A DNA stretch of 64,000 bases from Didymodactylos carnosus (Eukaryota > Rotifera > Eurotatoria > Philodinida > Philodinidae): NCBI GenBank assembly GCA_905250885.1, contig CAJNOQ010000025.1:41502-105501 (forward strand), given 5' to 3'. The position numbers were made by a program, and so were the translations under genes. The notes below the pieces were generated by a model that saw only the letters and a program-made list of their open reading frames with translations, had not been told where the DNA came from and did no database searches. Shown here piece by piece: positions 22,291 through 34,500 of the stretch (the stretch's first letter is position 1; every line of letters begins with the position of its first letter).

Positions 22291-23750
22291 TTAATAATCA
22301 CCACCGCCTCCTTCTCCTTCGCTATCATCATTTTCTAAATCGTCGTCACCTGTATCATAATTTCTAATGTAATCATCAGCCTAAAAAATACATTTCATAA
22401 ATTTGTCAACTGATTATTGAGAAAACAATTACTATCAATAGACTGTCTGATTCTATTGATCAAACAATTCATTAGATACCATTCGTATGATAGAAAGTGA
22501 ATCTTGTATCAAACATGTTTTTAGAAAATAGTCATAAGAAAAGAAAGAAAGGAAAATATTCGTGTTATCGTACAAGATATAGCAGTGCTTTTACATTCGA
22601 TATTCTCAAATCTTACTTCATCACTAGCCATATCTTCTTCCATTTGTTCGTCATCAACAGCTTCTACTTCATTTTCATTATCGGTCAATTTTTTTTTATT
22701 TTCTGACTGAGCTTTTGCTTTTTTTTCATCTTCATCGTCAATATCTGCATCGTTTATTGTACCATCATCATCCACTATTTTTTCATCGGTTTGATCTTCA
22801 GCCTCTTCATTCTCTACTTCTTCGACGTCGTCTCCATACTAAAAGAAAGTCTGATAAAAAGAAAAGCAAACTCTTAAATATATCACGAAACTCACTTTAT
22901 TTAGATCAACAATATCATCATCAATCATATTGCGAACGATTTTCTTTGTCTTCTTGGTTACGCTTGGTTTAATAATACGTTGTGGCTGCGTTTTCTTAGC
23001 GTCTCTTAAAGCTGTCCGGCATGCCTTTCGCAATTCTCGCGGCAATAACGACCATTCTAAACGTGAACTAATAAAACTACTAGTAATATGCTATATTAAG
23101 GAAAATATATGTGTTTTTTGAGAAAGTTTTGAAAAAAATGCAGCGCAACTCTATGTAATGTTTTGTTCAAACCTTCAAAGTCTAACACTATCTTTTCATA
23201 AGAACACTTTTTCGTATTTTTCTTGTAGTTATCAAGATAAGTTTCTGACGAGGAAGGAGGCTAGCATACAAAATATTTAGTGTAAAATACTGTCTCTTCT
23301 TATCCTGTAGAAATCAATGCATCCTGTTCTGATCTAAAATTCTCATTGTGGTTTTCTACTTTTAATCATGTTTAATCAAAACTAATAGTGAGCGACTTGC
23401 TTTTTTCTCCTAACCGCCTGAATGAAAGATACACTCGATTGTCGCACCATGATTCCAGGTTTTCAGCACATTTGTTGCTGATAATTGTATTTCTTCTTCG
23501 TGAAAATGTTCTCGTAATTTCAATATATAATCATAGAATGAATTTTGAGTTAACGTATGGGGACCACGACCTAAGTCCTATGAAATAAATAAACATAGAC
23601 AAAAACAAATTTATAATATATCATATTCAAAAAATCAAATGATCTTACAGGAAAAACTGGAGGTGGTTCAGTAACAGCTAACGGTAAACTATCTTTGGGT
23701 AATTTTAATGTGTCGATTGTAAATGAGGTATGACCTCGTCCGTACGCCAT
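22291..23750 (-). CDS. POLR3G: RNA polymerase III subunit RPC7 (Rpc31 family)
   Basis: Subunit of the RPC3-RPC6-RPC7 subcomplex used for Pol III initiation in the nucleus. Exons: 23750-23649, 23577-23415, 23056-22896, 22838-22617 and 22380-22291; phases agree and give 245 residues, near the usual 220. The N-terminus has the family layout: a Gly/Arg-containing start, SFTIDTLKL, then EPPPVFP with the conserved PPP.FP motif (residues 29-34). The third exon carries EWSLLPRELRKA, equivalent to the family W..LP.EL segment, followed by a basic stretch. The C-terminus is the characteristic acidic tail ending DDYIRNYDTGDDDLEND. Junctions around exon 2 are the least certain: donor GTTAGG at 23414 is weak, and a further small exon in the 23.1-23.4 kb intron cannot be excluded. 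The start lies 20 nt after a TACTTTTAG acceptor-like site. POLR3G and POLR3GL are vertebrate paralogues, so the symbol means the family. Confidence 0.82.
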
Positions 23751-24555
23751 ATTTTAATACTTATACTAGTCTAAAAGTACAAAAATAGTTTGAAAAGAGC
23801 GTCGTTGCAGTTCCTATATATTATCTGTACCTCACAATCTTTTTATTGATGGACACAATTTCATAATCAACTTGTGTCGAAAAAAAAATCTCAATCTACA
23901 ATTTTTTTATCATTCAGCATGATTCGAGTGATTGAAAAAAGATAAAATGTTTTTGATTACTGTCACACTGTTGTATAAAGTTTCCGCAGACTACTTACTA
24001 ATCTTTGAGATGCAGTAGGCAAATATTAAAAGATAGTTTCGGTAGATAGCTTCGAACCAATATCATGAGCCGTTAGATAAAACTAGTAACAAGTTTTGAC
24101 ACAATTAATGGCAAAATATCAACAAAAACAATTTCCGAAAAAATACAAAGCATCTTAGTTGGTAAAAAACAACCTATTTTTATTGGTTTTACATTACATC
24201 ATAGGCTTAGGTAACTTAGAATGAAAATGAGTCATTAGCTTGAGCAGTCAGTTCATCAGATAGTTTATTTTGACTAATCTCACAGAAGAAAGAAGAAAGG
24301 TTAATACCACACCTTGAATAAATGTCATCGATCAAAATAAAATCCATCGCGAATTTATGGTCCTATGAACATGGATCATGTTATCATTTATATTGTGTAC
24401 ATTTTTAAAAAATGAAAAAAATATTTGCATTCGAAAGAGAAAAACATTTTGGTCCGGTGTAACTGATTTTATTTGCTTAACATAACTTTTCTCTTAAAAT
24501 CAAGTAATCGAAAAAACACCGTTATAGATGTCACTCGTTATTCGTTATACACCGA
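23751..24555. other. Intergenic, nothing recognised
   Basis: AT-rich sequence upstream of the RPC7 gene. No gene, RNA or clear repeat was seen. Confidence 0.5.
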
Positions 24556-24870
24556 CATATCACCGACAAAAAATTAAAGTTCATTTAGAATTAAAGCAAA
24601 GTGCTTTTTCGTATTCAGCACATTTGATAACCTGGAATATTTTCTATTTTTAGCGAGGGCTACCGCCAAAAAGTTAAGAAAAATTTTCAAAATTGTATAA
24701 TTTTGCCATGGAGATTTTTCTGCGTCACTTTGTTTGAAAGTTTTTCTTAACTTTTTGGCAGTACCCCTCGCTAAAAATGGAAAATTTTCCAGGTTATCAA
24801 GTGTGCTAAATACGAAAAAGCACTTTTCTTTAACTCTAAATGAACTTTAATTTTTTTTATCGGTGATATG
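24556..24870. mobile_element. MITE-like inverted-repeat element, family A copy 2
   Basis: The best preserved member, 315 bp. It starts CATATCACCGA and ends TCGGTGATATG. The arms are complementary almost to the centre, for example AAGTGCTTTTTCG near 24599 against CGAAAAAGCACTTTTC near 24813, and TTTTTGGCAG against CCGCCAAAAAG. No coding capacity. Opposed termini plus three scattered copies identify a non-autonomous DNA transposon. Confidence 0.82.
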
Positions 24871-24994
24871 ATGTATTTTTTATTGCTATTGCCTCTTCTC
24901 GAATATATTATGAAAAAATGAGTGTATAGTAAAAGAATCATTACTATCACCAAGTCTCTGACGAAGATTAAATAATATTCCTTTAGTCAATAGA

Positions 24995-25013
24995 TATCCG
25001 GCAATACCGGATA
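24995..25013. repeat. Short perfect hairpin
   Basis: TATCCGG and CCGGATA flank a 5-base loop (CAATA). Seven perfect pairs, GC-rich against the background. No role can be assigned. Confidence 0.5.
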
Positions 25014-25563
25014 CGCTAAAGCCTGTAAAAGTACTTTCATGATAATGAAAGCAATGTTAGTATACATTTTTTATTACCATTAAAATGAGAATGAAATAAC
25101 CCATGTGATCGAAATCGGAAAAAATCGGCTGATTAATTATAGTTAATCAACCATTTTTTCACGCTTTTGATGACCTGGAAATAGATCAAATAGTTTCTGT
25201 CCATCCAAAACAATGATACAAAAGAAATGCAAAATACTTGACTGCGTGTCACAATATTAGTAAAAAAACGTGAGTATGCTTCGGAAATATCTTTTATTGA
25301 ACAGTCAAATGTTTTCAAGCAATGCGTAACGATAGCTATCAGCTTTTAATACAGTGGCCCCCCTTATGCTTTCTTCTACAGCATTGTTTGCACATTTGTA
25401 TTATATGTTAAAGCATTGCTAGATAACATTATTTTCTATTCATGCACTGCTGCACTATTCTTATTGTGTATTGAAGCAGTGCTTGACCATTTATTTCGTG
25501 TCCTAAATTAACACCTATTGTATTTTCAACCACTAATCGGTATTATCTGGAAGTTTTCCGCTA

Positions 25564-25871
25564 CATATCACCGAAACAAAAAAACGTAGAGTTGGTGCTG
25601 AGTTAATGAAAAGTGCGTTTTCGTATTCAGCACACTTGATAACCCTGAAGATCTTCTATTTTTGGTGAGAGATACTGCCAAAAGTTTAAGACCAATTCTG
25701 AAACAAAATGGCGCAAAAACTTTTCATGGGAAAATAATATTAGTTTGAAAATTTTTCCTAAACTTTTGAAAGTACCCCTCGCCAAAAAGTGAAAATGTTC
25801 GGGTTTATCCAGTGTGTTGAATACGAAATGACACTTTTCAGCAACTCAAAACCAACTTTACTTTTTCCGAG
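25564..25871. mobile_element. MITE-like inverted-repeat element, family A copy 3
   Basis: Starts CATATCACCGA like copy 2 and shares with copy 1 an internal segment (ACAAAATGGCG ... TTTTCATGGGAAAATAATATT). The right half is recognisable to CTTTACTTTTTCCGA, after which the expected terminal TGATATG is absent, so the right end is diverged or truncated. Confidence 0.75.
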
Positions 25872-26241
25872 GCTCTGTTTTAAGTTAAGAGTTAAACCTG
25901 TCTCAATGGTCCATGTCGAATTCAGTATGTTAAAATTTGTATGAACCAAAAAATGATCATAATCTTCATTTTTATTGAAAATAGTATAAGATACAGCTGA
26001 TCTAACGCTTTGTGACAAGAATAGCATAAAAAAAGTAGGATATAAATAAATAAACAACAATTCTTGCTCAATTATCTCGACCAACGTAGACAAAATCGAC
26101 ACAAGGCTCTCGCCATATCTAGAACAATATTGTGAAATGAATTTCGAGCGTGAATACTCTTCTGTTACTCAACTTTACGGTTTATTGCGCTCTCTATCAT
26201 GCCACTTTTTATACACTCTCAGCTCTTTGTATACTCAGTTA

Positions 26242-26260
26242 TACAGGGTGTTCCAAAAGT
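26242..26260 (+). repeat. Transposon-end-like motif
   Basis: TACAGGGTGTTCCAAAAGT resembles the terminal motif common to many Tc1/mariner-type ends in animals. No matching inverted end was found nearby; this may be a fragment. The attribution is inference. Confidence 0.35.
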
Positions 26261-26343
26261 CACTAACCAATAAAAAGTTTTAATAGCTCCGGAAAGCGGA
26301 TAAATTGCGGACAGCGGACACTTTGCGGAAAAAATTACAGAAA

Positions 26344-26645
26344 GCGGAATTTAACGGATGTTGCAAAAGTTCCTGGAAAAAATGTCTCATCATTTTTCTT
26401 GTAATAAAACATGTTTTGGAAAAATAGCTATTCAGAACCTAAGTTTCAAGAGCTTTCTAACTGTATGTTCAAAACATTTCTATCACTTGTGATCTTCGAG
26501 CAGTAAGTGCATCTTTGAAAGGCACTAACTTGTAGCCTGTAACGAAAAGAAATTTGTATGTCTTTTTGATTTCAACAGTAACACCATTAAAATAAGAGCT
26601 CAAACTATGATTTTCCGGGAACTTTTGCAAAACCCGTTATCCGCA
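26344..26645. mobile_element. Short inverted-repeat element with GCGGA subrepeats
   Basis: The left end reads GCGGAATTTAACGGATG then TTGCAAAAGTTCCTGGAAAA; the right end is its inverse (TTTTCCGGGAACTTTTGCAA then AACCCGTTATCCGC). About 300 bp, no coding capacity. Just outside the left end GCGGA recurs four more times in about 55 bp (26296-26349), so the element may be longer. A second MITE family, unrelated in sequence to family A. Confidence 0.7.
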
Positions 26646-27648
26646 AAATGCGAACCATCTGGCAACTCTGGTTTATAGGCTGTCATATTGGTTTTAATAG
26701 TAAATATCCACATGCCTAGCCAAATTTCCCAATGTTGTCCTCGTGCTGTTAGTAGCCATCTCCACCGTATGACCCTCATTATATACACATTTTAAATTTA
26801 TAGAATACTATTGGTGAAATTTTTAGACAAATCAAAATTTTCACGTCGTTCTGTTTCTGTTGTTTCGTTGATTGCGTTCTATAATGCTTATATGTTACGT
26901 TGCATTTTCCCAAATGTTTTGTTTTGTTTCTTTGTCCATTTGTTTGATTCACAGCTGTTTTGGTAAGATCTCAGTGGAATCGTTTTTCAGCCATGTAAAC
27001 CATTGCACCTGTTCAGATACATGTTGAAAAAAGGAATGCTTTGAAGCTGAAATAAAATTTCTTAAATGAGAAAATCAAAACTTTTCAATTTTTAGTAGAT
27101 GAAATCAAATATGTTTCTCTCTTCTATTAAACGAGAATAATAGAAACGGTATTAGAAGAAAGTATTTTGCTGAGAGATAATAAGAACAAGATACAAATAC
27201 GAAAAATTTGACTATTTGGTCTCTCTATGTGATGCCACCAAAAAATAAATTGCTAGACTATGAAAAGTAATGACGATTTTTATGGGCAACAAGATCCATT
27301 AGTTCGTCGCAAGAAAATATAAATACTTTTACAGACTCTAGATGACAATACTAAACAGATAGAAAATCTAATATAAGTACGCTAGTCATCGTAATAGAAA
27401 AGTATTGTGAACAAAGTAACGATGTTTGCCGTAGTCGTCCTAGTTTGAATCTAGTATAGTTCAACTTCTTCATTATGGCTCACGTTCAAGAGGTGCGAAA
27501 CTTCTTCCAAATTGTCAGCGTGATTCTTGAGTTAGGATTTTGGTCCATCTTACTTTCTAAGGAGAATCATAAATTATGATTTCAATTTTATTTCTTTATT
27601 TTTTTTTATTGACGATCACATTAATTAATTTCTCTTATTGTAAAGCAA
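26646..27648. other. Intergenic, nothing recognised
   Basis: AT-rich sequence upstream of UBE2J2. It ends in a pyrimidine-rich tract and TATTGTAAAG four bases before the UBE2J2 ATG, an acceptor-like arrangement. Confidence 0.5.
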
Positions 27649-28859
27649 ATGTCGTTTAAATCAAATTCGGCTATTCAACGGTTACAGCAAGAATATCGTC
27701 GTTTAAACAAAGATCCAATTCCATATATTACAGCTCAACCTTTACCATCGAATCTTCTTGAATGGAGATATGTGGTTAAAGGGCCACAGGGTAAGTGATG
27801 GATTTCTTTGTTAAAATAATATAAAATAATCATTTCTATTTTGATTTAGGAACTCCATATGAAAATGGTATTTATCAAGGCAAAATAGTATTTCCATTTG
27901 AATATCCTTATAAACCACCCTCATTGTACATGTTAACACCCAATGGAAGATTTAAAACAAATTCAAGACTTTGTTTATCAATCACAGATTTTCATCCAGA
28001 TACATGGAATCCATCTTGGTGTGTAGTTTATGCATCTTAGCACTTCTGCTTAGTTTTACAATAAATTTTTATCGTACACAAGGCACAATTGACGAAAGAG
28101 CAACCTCCTACTTTCTAATTTCTTACTCTGAATTCGAGAGTACACAGACCATACGTGACTTCAACTATTGAGAAAACAGAGTTTCTTCAAAATTTATCTG
28201 TCCATCTTCTCTCACGAAAGTCTTACGACGCTACTAATCGTAGGTATGTGCACTGTTCAAATTAAAAGTTTATTTCACTATTGGAAACTAGAATCTTCTT
28301 CCCTTGGAGACTTTCTAGTTATATATGCAACTGAGTCAACCTGATAAAGTAAGACAATAGTGGATTGCAGTTTTAAATAAGATCACACTTCAATTAGTTT
28401 GATCACTCGTAGCTTTCGTTTAAACATAAGTAAACTGATCGTAAACATGTTGACGCATTCTTTATCACATTTATTTCTCTGTTTAGGTCAATATCATCGA
28501 TCTTGAATGGTTTATGTAGTTTTATGTGTGATACATCGTCTACATTTGGTAGCATTGATACAACCGATTCTCAAAAACGGAAATTTGCCATCGATAGTTT
28601 ATCATTTAATGTTCAGGATAAAGTATTTCGTGATCTATTTCCAGAACTTACAGAAGAAATACAAGCGTTATTAGCTGAACGTCAAAAAAATCAAAAAAAT
28701 ATCTTGCAACCACAACCACAAATAAGAGAAGAAGGAGCTGGATCATCACAATCATCATGGCTCAATAGTATAATTGGAAATTTACTTGTTATTGCTGGAT
28801 TAGCGGCATTTGCATATATCGTAAGATTTATTCTAAATTCAACAGCTCAAATTCAATAA
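27649..28859 (+). CDS. UBE2J2: ER-anchored ubiquitin-conjugating enzyme E2 J2
   Basis: A Ubc6-type E2 that passes ubiquitin to ER-associated degradation ligases, held at the ER membrane by a C-terminal anchor. Three exons: 27649-27790, 27850-28018, 28487-28859, with introns of 59 and 468 nt in correct phase; 227 residues. The UBC fold is nearly complete: [18 protein letters not shown] (9-26), [45 protein letters not shown], then [18 protein letters not shown] with catalytic Cys89. The Asn in the HPN position of ordinary E2s is absent, as usual for this class. After a polar linker comes the tail anchor [19 protein letters not shown] (about 201-219). The linker is shorter than in human UBE2J2 (259 residues). 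The AATAAA at 28855-28860 overlaps the stop codon. The NEK kinase starts 468 nt downstream on the same strand. Confidence 0.95.
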
Positions 28860-28860
28860 A
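28855..28860 (+). terminator. Poly(A) signal overlapping the UBE2J2 stop
   Basis: AATAAA that includes the TAA stop codon. If used, the 3' untranslated region would be only about 15-30 nt. Confidence 0.4.
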
Positions 28861-29314
28861 AAAAAATTTTCTTGTTTTTTGACAATTCGTTCTGTATCAC
28901 GATTTTGAATGATAATATTTTTTTTTCTTCGTTACAGTAATGTCGAACTATTGTTTTTGTCTTTTCAAGTTAAAAAATATATGGTTTTTTCTCGTTTGTT
29001 GTTTTTATTTTCTCTATGACTAAGAAAATATTCATGATATGTGTGTACTTTCTTAGTTGACTATATTTCTTATTTTATCATGTAAATATTCTTAAAGTAA
29101 ATACGATAGAACAAATGGTTTTGAAGAAGTGAATACTTAGTCGACATTGTTCTTCTATCGGCGAAAAACTTGTATTAAGAGGTGTTTTGTTTGCAGTATA
29201 TAAACATTGACAACTGTATTTTTGCACATGTTTTTGTTGGATATGAACTATGAAGAATGTTGTTGTGTTTCTTTCAATCAATAAATGTCACTCTTTCTTT
29301 TTTGTTATCATTTT

Positions 29315-29327
29315 CAATCTTTTGTAG
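29315..29327 (+). promoter_or_regulatory. Splice-acceptor-like tract abutting the NEK ATG
   Basis: A pyrimidine-rich tract ending CTTTTGTAG is followed immediately by ATG. With no evident upstream exon, this fits a trans-spliced leader site or a noncoding first exon. Confidence 0.4.
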
Positions 29328-31502
29328 ATGAGTATTCAACAGAATGTTATTGGTCCAATAACAGCTCATGGAGTTGCCAATCCATACAGTTGTTTAAGAA
29401 ATTTTGAAGTTGTTAACACTGTTGGCAGAGGACATTTTTCTATTGTTTATTTTGGACGAAACAGAATCAATGGTATTCATGTAGCTTTAAAAAAGGTTGA
29501 AGTAAGTATTATTTTTATATCTATTTTTATTATCATTAACTATAAAAGATTTTCGTTTTTTTTAGCTTAGTCGAATGGCTGATGCAAAAGCAATTGAAGA
29601 TTGTAAGAGAGAAATTACATTATTACAGGTAAGAATTAAAAGAACGAGAAGATGAGTAGATATATATAACAGAATGCTTCGTGAATATGAAGAAAATCGG
29701 ACCTTTGTCAGATGACAATTGGTATGACTAGAAAATAATCATTTTTTACTATTATGAGTCTTTTTTCTATAAAAAGCGTCAATGCTTACTGAATGTATTT
29801 GATATATGAAGGAAAAAGCAGCATCGAGTACTATCAGGTACTATGATGAGAAAAAGTGTTTTTTCTATTTTAATTTTACATGAATGATTACTAACTATCA
29901 GGATGATAAAACTAACCGTCCATAAATAACTGTCACTGAAAAATATTTTACTATTACTACGGAAAATTTGAGATTTCAAGTTCATCACGTAGAACGTATA
30001 GTATTATGACTAGTCTTCTGATTTGTTTTGAAATGGATGTTTTCATCATATTTTGTATCTTTAGCAACTTGATCATCCGAACGTGATTAAATATATCGCA
30101 CATTTTGTTGATGATAATGATCTTTACATTGTACTTGTATGTATTTTCTTATTAATAATTGTTATTCTCTTGACGAATTATTTTGTAATTTATTTTTAAG
30201 GAACTTGCAAGTGCTGGTGATTTAGCTAAAATGATTAAAGTAGGAGACAATTTTCTTGCTATTATCTATACGAACCAGTAAATTTTATTTTTACTTTTTT
30301 TCTAGCATTTTTTAAAAACAAAGAAGGTAATGCCGGAAAAAACCATTTGGAAATTTTTTAGTCAAATATGCAGTGGATTAGAACATATGCACTCAAAAAG
30401 AATTATGCATAGAGGTAAATTATCATATACTCTATCTATCAGCAAATGACGATGCTCTTTTTTCAGATATAAAACCAGCAAATATATTTGTTAGTGCTGA
30501 AGGTATTGTTAAACTTGGAGATTTGGGATTAGGACGCTTCTTTGGTTCAAACACAACGTCTGCACATTCTATGGTTGGAACACCGTAAGTAATTTAACAA
30601 TATAAATGGCATTATTATTCTCACTTCTTTTTACAGATACTATATGTCTCCTGAACGAATTCATGAGCATGATCTTGGCTACGATTTTCGAAGTGATATT
30701 TGGTCGCTTGGATGTATTCTTTACGAAGTAAGAAACAAAATCAATTCCCTTTTATTATTATGATTTCTCAAAATAAGTTGACTCGAGAACAAAAAGACGA
30801 AAGCTTTTTTATATAAAGTAGACTGTGAGTCACAGAATATTTCAGTTGTATCAGATTTATAAAAGTATCACAAATGGGCTTACAGAGATAGAAAGCTCGG
30901 TTTTTAACCATTCTATAGCTAAGAGTTTGATGTACCTTTCAAAAGGAGTTGTATGAATGACAATATATCTCATTCAAATATGACCGGTAGTCTTATTTCA
31001 TGTTTCTTTGCAAACTGCAATAATTATTATTTCAACAATTTTTATTTAACTAACAAAACATTCAGAATTAAAATTTTCCACTACTTTTGCTTTCTAAATC
31101 CATACTGACTTCTTTTCTCCATTTAGATGGCTGCTCTTCGTTCTCCATTTTATGGTGAAAATTTGAATCTCATCTTATTACGTTCAAAAATTGAAGCATT
31201 AGACTATCAGCCATTGCCAACAAATCTTTATTCACCAGAAGTATGTTAACAACATTTTATTTATCTGTTATATACTTTATTTTGTTTATTTTTATTTATA
31301 TTAGCTTCGTCTATTGGTTAGTCGATGTTTAGTATTAGAACCTGAAAGTCGTCCAGATATAACTGAAGTCAATCGTATTGCACAAATGATGTATAATCGG
31401 TTTGTATCAAATTCACAAGCAAATACTCCAACGCCAACACCGACACAACGAGATAGTAGAAATGATTCTGGTTTTGGCAGTATTACACCAGTTAATCGTT
31501 AA
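29328..31502 (+). CDS. NEK7: NEK6/NEK7-like serine/threonine kinase
   Basis: Small NIMA-related kinase acting in spindle assembly and cytokinesis downstream of NEK9. Nine exons: 29328-29501, 29566-29628, 30065-30136, 30201-30239, 30306-30414, 30467-30584, 30637-30727, 31127-31240, 31305-31502; all phases fit and give 325 residues (human NEK6/7: 313/302). The kinase domain starts around residue 26: Gly loop GRGHFSIV (33-40), ATP-binding Lys55 in VALKK, HRDIKPAN with Asp153, DLG (171-173) in place of DFG as in NEK6/7, activation-loop Ser187 in AHSMVGTP, then YYMSPERI and SDIWSLGC. Tyr89 matches the autoinhibitory Tyr97 of human NEK7. The C-terminal tail has a Pro-Thr repeat ([10 protein letters not shown]) and a Ser-rich end not typical of vertebrate members. 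NEK6 and NEK7 cannot be told apart here, so the symbol stands for the pair. Confidence 0.93.
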
Positions 31503-34500
31503 TAGCGAATGAACCACCTGTCCTAAACTTCACATCGAGAAAAGACAGTAAAAATTTATGGTTTTTTTCTGAACAGTGTGACTAGTTTTTACTGTTTCGT
31601 AAGTCTACTTATTGTCACTTTTCTCCTGTGATATTTACGATATGTCTAACATTAACCTACTGATCACATCCGTCCAATATTTTACTTCTTTATATATAGA
31701 GAGTGAAAACAATTTTATTTTATTGTCAATTAATCTGTTTTTATCCTACTACATTGAAATATGTTTTAAGTAAAAGTAGACAAATTTGTGTGATATAGGA
31801 AAAAGAGATGGCCTCAACATATTTTTTGAGATTGTGATATTGAATTTTATTTGAATGTTTTGTTGCTTTTATTCTGTGTTAAGACAAAAAATTCGTTGCA
31901 TTTAATATATGTCAATGTCTACTCATTTCTAACCATATTTTATTCCTTCCGTATATTCTATTTTTAATACTGATACATCACTCTTTTCTTTTTTTATTAA
32001 GCGAGAGCGGCGACAGTTGCGTGTTTGTAAACTCTTACAAACTTTTAGGCAGATACCCGGTATGAATATATTTTTTTTTTTTTTTTATAACTAACCAAAG
32101 TTTTTGAACGATACTTTTTGTTGTATGCACATCAAAATAATGTTTTTTTTTTCTCGTCTTTTGTTACTCTTCCTTTATTTATGTTGTACGTACAAAAAAA
32201 AGCACATTCCATTTATCAAATTGTATTTTTCTGAAAATATTTATTCTATTTTCTAAGTATTTAAGACTAATGTTTTTTCGTCTGCTTTTCTGTTTGTCTT
32301 TGTAAGTTTGGCGTTTATCACAATGAAATAATATGCATAATATGCAACCTTTTTTTCCGTTAATGTATTCAATTTTTTCTTGACCAGATATCAACGTACA
32401 AAAATATGTTGAATTTAACAATCATCAACGATGAATTATACGAAATTCTTCTTTAACAAGACTGAAATATGTCTATGTTTTGCTGATTACTGTAGTGTAG
32501 TGGTACCAGATATGCAACAGTCTTGCTAAAAGCAAGAATGGAGATGATCTAAAGTCAAATGAAAACATCTAATTTAACTATTGTATTTTTTGATGAAGGG
32601 TTACTATTCAATCTGTATAAAAAGTCAAATTTGAAAATTATCGTTGAAAACATCGAATTGAACTTCACTTTGAAGCAGATCTATACAGGTCTATTACATA
32701 CTGATAAACGACTACAAAAAAATGTCCAAGATTTAAAGTCGACAAACATGCCTATGTATGCCGATCTGAAAAATATACTGAAATGTCTATTTAGTTTGCT
32801 TAGGGGGATGCCCTTGACTGTCAGAAAACGATGTGATAGATCTTTCGCAGAGTTATAAAAAAAGAATACAGCAGTGGTTCCTCTGGCATGTAACTATTCA
32901 ATATTTTATTATATAATATGTCTCAAATCAAGTCTGTGTCATCGCTCCCAGAGCCTAGCTTGTTAGAATCTCATCTAAAGGTTCTAATTTTGCAACTAAA
33001 ATCATTCCTTTACTAAGATAAACATTTTTTATTTATTGTTACTTTTCTACTAGTTCACTGTTTACTTATTGTTTCTACTTTGATTTTTTATTCTGATTGT
33101 TACTGATAACGTAAAACATCGTAGACTTGCACTTCTTGCTATACAAAGGTGTGCCGATTTAGAAGGAAGTGTCAACAAGCTTATCTTATGATAAATATAG
33201 CTTAAATCAAAGGTTCTATGGACACTGGCTTGATGTGATGACAGACAATCTGTCAACATTGGGCATTTTTGGCACTTTCTTTTGCTCGTTCAACCTCCTG
33301 TATTTCGGCCTCAGAATTAGTTGACAGCATTTATATAATCTTTTTTCTCGAATGAGGCACTTTTGATCGTCATGGGGAACAAAACTTTCAAGAGAAATAT
33401 CTTTCTCTTAAATATCTCTAATATACATATTCGATGCAGTTTAACAAGCTGATTCTGAATATTCCATTGAATTTTACGGAACAGCATCGAGATAGAGCTT
33501 GAGCTGGAAAAAACGGGTTTCGGAAATTTCGTAGAAATGCATGAGAATGAGTCACCACATAAAATTTCATTTTGAGTTTTAATGTGTTATCTAAATAACC
33601 TTTTGTTAGCAATTTCTTTCTACGAATTTCAAAACTCATTGCTGTGTTTAAATAGTGAATAATGTAACATTCGTTTTTTCATCACATGTCGGTCCGCATC
33701 TTACGCCTACTGTGCCGCTCTTTTAATTCAATTTCTTGAGTACACAAAAATGTCGAAATTTTTCACCTAGCAAAAATGTTTCTAATATCAATGTGAAAAC
33801 AACCAAGACAAACAGATGAATAAATAGAAAATCGTCTGGTAAATAGATCTGCGTATACTTGCTGAATGCCTGCCAATCGACATTTTATTTGTCAGAAAAG
33901 ATAGTTGCATCAACACGGTCTCGTCAGAATAACCAATTTTGTTTTTATCATATGTATGATAATTCTCAATTTGGAGGAACTTCATTCTATATAGTGTGAA
34001 AATAACAAGCTGTTTCTTAAGATAATTTTTCAGATTTAAGTTTTTTGCTAAGTTGGTTAAAACTTGCAAGAAAACTCGCTATCAACCGCATACAGAATTA
34101 TACTAACATTTAACTAAGTTAATCGGTTTTGATTGTAGATCAAAAATTTACTGATGTATTATTGTTAATATCGCGTTTTCTTACAACTAGGGTAAAATAA
34201 TATTTTGAAATCCTGTGTATGTTCGGTTGACTGGTAACAATTATCGTGTTTTTTCAAATTATCATCATTCATACTGTCGTTTCGACACTGTCTGAAGTTA
34301 AGTATAACGATTGCAATAGTTCTGATATTCTGAAAGATAGTTGCAAGTGCCCTATACTTATTGACCAAGATTGCAGTAAAGTTTTGATAGATTAATATGA
34401 TCTTGCGTACAATGAAATAAGGCTCTGTTTAAAGCATACTAAAGGTTTACCTGAAGGAATAGCAGTGTGAGACCATCTGACTAAAGAATGATAAGTAGAG

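Noticed and set aside
25758-26102. 114-codon minus-strand ORF
   Set aside because: Its C-terminal half runs through MITE family A copy 3; the rest has no recognisable feature.
32559-32858. 99-codon plus-strand ORF
   Set aside because: No domain, no signal peptide, no splice partners; consistent with chance.
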